NCBI GenBank assembly: GCA_050942925.1
Contig: JBMNOF010000002.1
Location: forward strand, 55,148-119,147
DNA length: 64,000 nucleotides
Direction: 5' to 3'
DNA from: Spyradocola sp050942925
GTDB taxonomy: Bacteria > Bacillota > Clostridia > Christensenellales > UBA1750
Below are positions 59,701 through 64,000 of the stretch, piece by piece. Below the pieces are notes generated by a model. The model had not been told where the DNA came from and did not search any database. It worked only from the letters and a program-made list of their open reading frames with translations. The translations under genes were made by a program, and so were the position numbers. Position 1 is the first letter of the stretch. Each line of letters starts with the position of its first letter.

Positions 59701-60443
59701 CACTGGGCTGGCGCGTCGCCACCCCGGTCTTTGACGGTGCCAACGAGGAAGATATTGCCAACTGCCTGGAGATGGCGGGCCTGCCCCGCGACGGCAAGAC
59801 CCAGGTCTTTGACGGCCGCACCGGCGAGCCGTTTGAGAACCGCGTCACCGTCGGCTACATGTACATGCTCAAGCTCCACCACCTGGTCGACGATAAGATC
59901 CATGCCCGTTCCACCGGCCCCTACTCCCTGGTCACCCAGCAGCCTCTGGGCGGCAAAGCGCAGTTCGGCGGCCAGCGCTTCGGCGAAATGGAGGTTTGGG
60001 CCCTGGAGGCCTACGGCGCGGCGCACACCCTGCAGGAGATCCTCACCGTCAAGTCCGACGATGTGGTCGGCCGCGTCAAGACCTACGAGGCCATCACCAA
60101 GGGCGAGAACATCCCCGAGCCGGGCGTGCCGGAGTCCTTCAAGGTCCTCATCAAGGAGCTGCAGGCCCTGGCGCTGGACATCCGCGTCCTGACCGACGGG
60201 CAGGAGGAGATCGAGCTGCGCGAGATGGTGGACGACGAGGACGATGCCGATCTGGGCCAGGCGCCCGTCGACGATCGCCGCGAGGCGCTGGAGGGCGAAT
60301 CCACCCTCGAGGGCGAGGGCGACGATGACGACATCATCGAGGTCGATGATGACGACAAGCTCGACATAGACGACGACAACTTCGAAGAGATCCTTTCGGA
60401 CGACTTCGGCGATTTCGGTTTGCTTGATGACGACGACCTCTAA
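56712..60443 (+). CDS. rpoB: DNA-directed RNA polymerase subunit beta
   Basis: A 1243-residue beta subunit. The whole chain is collinear with bacterial RpoB. The rifampicin region shows FGSSQLSQFLDQPNPLAELT, NKRRTSALGPGGL and CPIETPEGPNIGLI, and the catalytic-site block is GDKMAGRHGNKGVIS. The C-terminus ends with an acidic tail of about 60-80 residues rich in Asp/Glu (DDDDIIEVDDDDKLDIDDDN). The start MVHAVQMGKRTRMSF is preceded by GGAGAGGTG. No rplJ or rplL lies upstream. It is co-transcribed with rpoC, which starts 72 bp later. Confidence 0.98.
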   Translation: MVHAVQMGKRTRMSFSKIEEVLEMPNLIEVQKNSYERFLKEDLREVLRDISPITDFSENLVLEFTDYSLDETPKYTEERCKERDYTYATALRVNVRLMNKETGEIKEQEVFMGDFPLMTASGTFIINGAERVIVSQLVRSPGVYYAKTIDKTGKPLYATTVIPGRGAWLEYETDSNDVMWVRIDRTRKLPMTVLLRALGYGTDNEILDLLGNEEHLLATIERDTAKSVDTGLLEVYKKLRPGEPPTVETANSLVNGLFFDPKRYDLAKVGRYKFNKKLALSARIAGGIAAEDVVHPDTGEILVSAGNTISREMAETIQNAGINCVVLHVENEKGAFDIKVLGNNFADASAFLSFDPEEVGITEKVHVPTLRALMAENEDEESLKAAIRQNIDNLIPKHIYVDDVVASMSYVIGLNYGIGTIDDIDHLGNRRLRSVGELLQNQIRIGLSRLERTVKERMAITDLDVVTPQALINIRPVSAAIKEFFGSSQLSQFLDQPNPLAELTNKRRTSALGPGGLNRDRASMDVRDVHHSHYSRLCPIETPEGPNIGLIGALATYARVNRYGFIEAPYRRVDQVAKRVTDEVRYMTADEEENYIITQANEPLDENHWFVHERVTARSREDTVEIDRNQIDYMDVSPQQLVSVASAMIPFLENDDANRALMGANMQRQAVPLLTTDAPVVATGIEYRAACDSGVCILAKRDGVVEKVAADQIIIRGDDGVRDTHKLIKFTRSNQSTCINQRPIVSAGERVAKGQVIADGQSTDQGEIALGKNVLMAFMTWEGYNYEDAILISEKMVKDDILTSIHMEEYETEARDTKLGPEEITADIPNVGEDALRDLDDRGIIRIGAEVRAGDILVGKVTPKGETELTAEERLLRAIFGEKAREVRDTSLRVPHGEYGTIVDVKVFTRENKDELNAGVNMLVRVYIAQKRKISVGDKMAGRHGNKGVISRILPEEDMPFLPDGTPLQIVLNPLGVPSRMNIGQVLETHLGYAAMALGWRVATPVFDGANEEDIANCLEMAGLPRDGKTQVFDGRTGEPFENRVTVGYMYMLKLHHLVDDKIHARSTGPYSLVTQQPLGGKAQFGGQRFGEMEVWALEAYGAAHTLQEILTVKSDDVVGRVKTYEAITKGENIPEPGVPESFKVLIKELQALALDIRVLTDGQEEIELREMVDDEDDADLGQAPVDDRREALEGESTLEGEGDDDDIIEVDDDDKLDIDDDNFEEILSDDFGDFGLLDDDDL

Positions 60444-60515
60444 AAATCGGACTGCGGACCCCTCCCGGGTCCGCGGGCCGGTGGCCATGTTTTGAAGAGA
60501 AGGGAGAGGACCTCT

Positions 60516-64000
<3,485 letters not shown>

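Overview
This 64 kb window reads as chromosome of a high-GC Bacillota, most likely a gut Clostridia-class lineage such as Christensenellales or Oscillospirales. The evidence is indirect: strong AGGAGG ribosome-binding sites, vegetative promoters of the form TTGNNN-17-TAYAAT, a perfect CIRCE element, the RadA/PIN-TRAM gene pair, YesM/YesN-type signalling, PepV, small Firmicutes families such as DUF6483 and DUF6485, and a Firmicutes-like rpoBC. Genes are densely packed with many ATGA-type overlaps. I see no tRNA, rRNA, CRISPR array, prophage or insertion sequence.

Layout. 1-3.7 kb: a sugar-acid cluster. An MtlD-like dehydrogenase with a partial phosphoesterase is transcribed leftward. A KdgR-like IclR regulator followed by 2-keto-3-deoxygluconate kinase is transcribed rightward, with paired KdgR-type operators in the divergent region. 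3.7-9.7 kb: nitroreductase, PIN/TRAM protein, RadA, creatininase-family amidohydrolase, AEC transporter and SIS-domain isomerase. 9.7-14 kb: a leftward six-gene operon (HD hydrolase, GH29 fucosidase, GNAT, a standalone FakA-C-like domain, methyltransferase, nucleotidyltransferase). 14.1-18.5 kb: a MoxR/DUF58/transglutaminase operon. 18.5-23.2 kb: a GHL6-type glycosidase converges on a leftward mannonate dehydratase/coiled-coil/SGNH operon. The 223 bp between them carries a striking array of hairpins, including a 93-nt four-stem cloverleaf.

23.3-31.9 kb: phosphodiesterase, then a YesN regulator, YesM kinase and sugar-binding lipoprotein that overlap one another and precede a GH13 enzyme. Next comes CIRCE-controlled htpG, whose product has a His/Cys-rich insert, then a DUF6485 protein. 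32-39.7 kb: GNAT, SWIM-SNF2 helicase, PepV-like peptidase, sialate O-acetylesterase, GNAT and a DtxR-type regulator. 39.8-44.3 kb: a TPR, HEAT, HD and RlmL operon. Beside it is an orphan transcription unit of about 300 nt that may be a noncoding RNA. 44.8-56.3 kb: MATE pump, IlvD/Edd dehydratase, serine hydrolase, DUF1275 protein with a tiny membrane protein, E2-like acyltransferase, MATE plus AraC regulator, ECF sigma with membrane anti-sigma, and an ArsB/SLC13-type permease. 56.5-64 kb: rpoB and the start of rpoC behind their own strong promoter.

Functionally, the window joins housekeeping genes (RadA, HtpG, RlmL, RpoBC) with scavenging of host or plant glycans: uronate/aldonate dehydratases feeding KDG kinase, fucosidase, sialate esterase, GH13 and GHL6 enzymes. 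Sugar sensing is suggested by the YesM/YesN/lipoprotein system and the IclR regulator. The best candidates for something undescribed are the cloverleaf hairpin element, the orphan RNA next to rlmL, and the metal-binding-like insert in HtpG.
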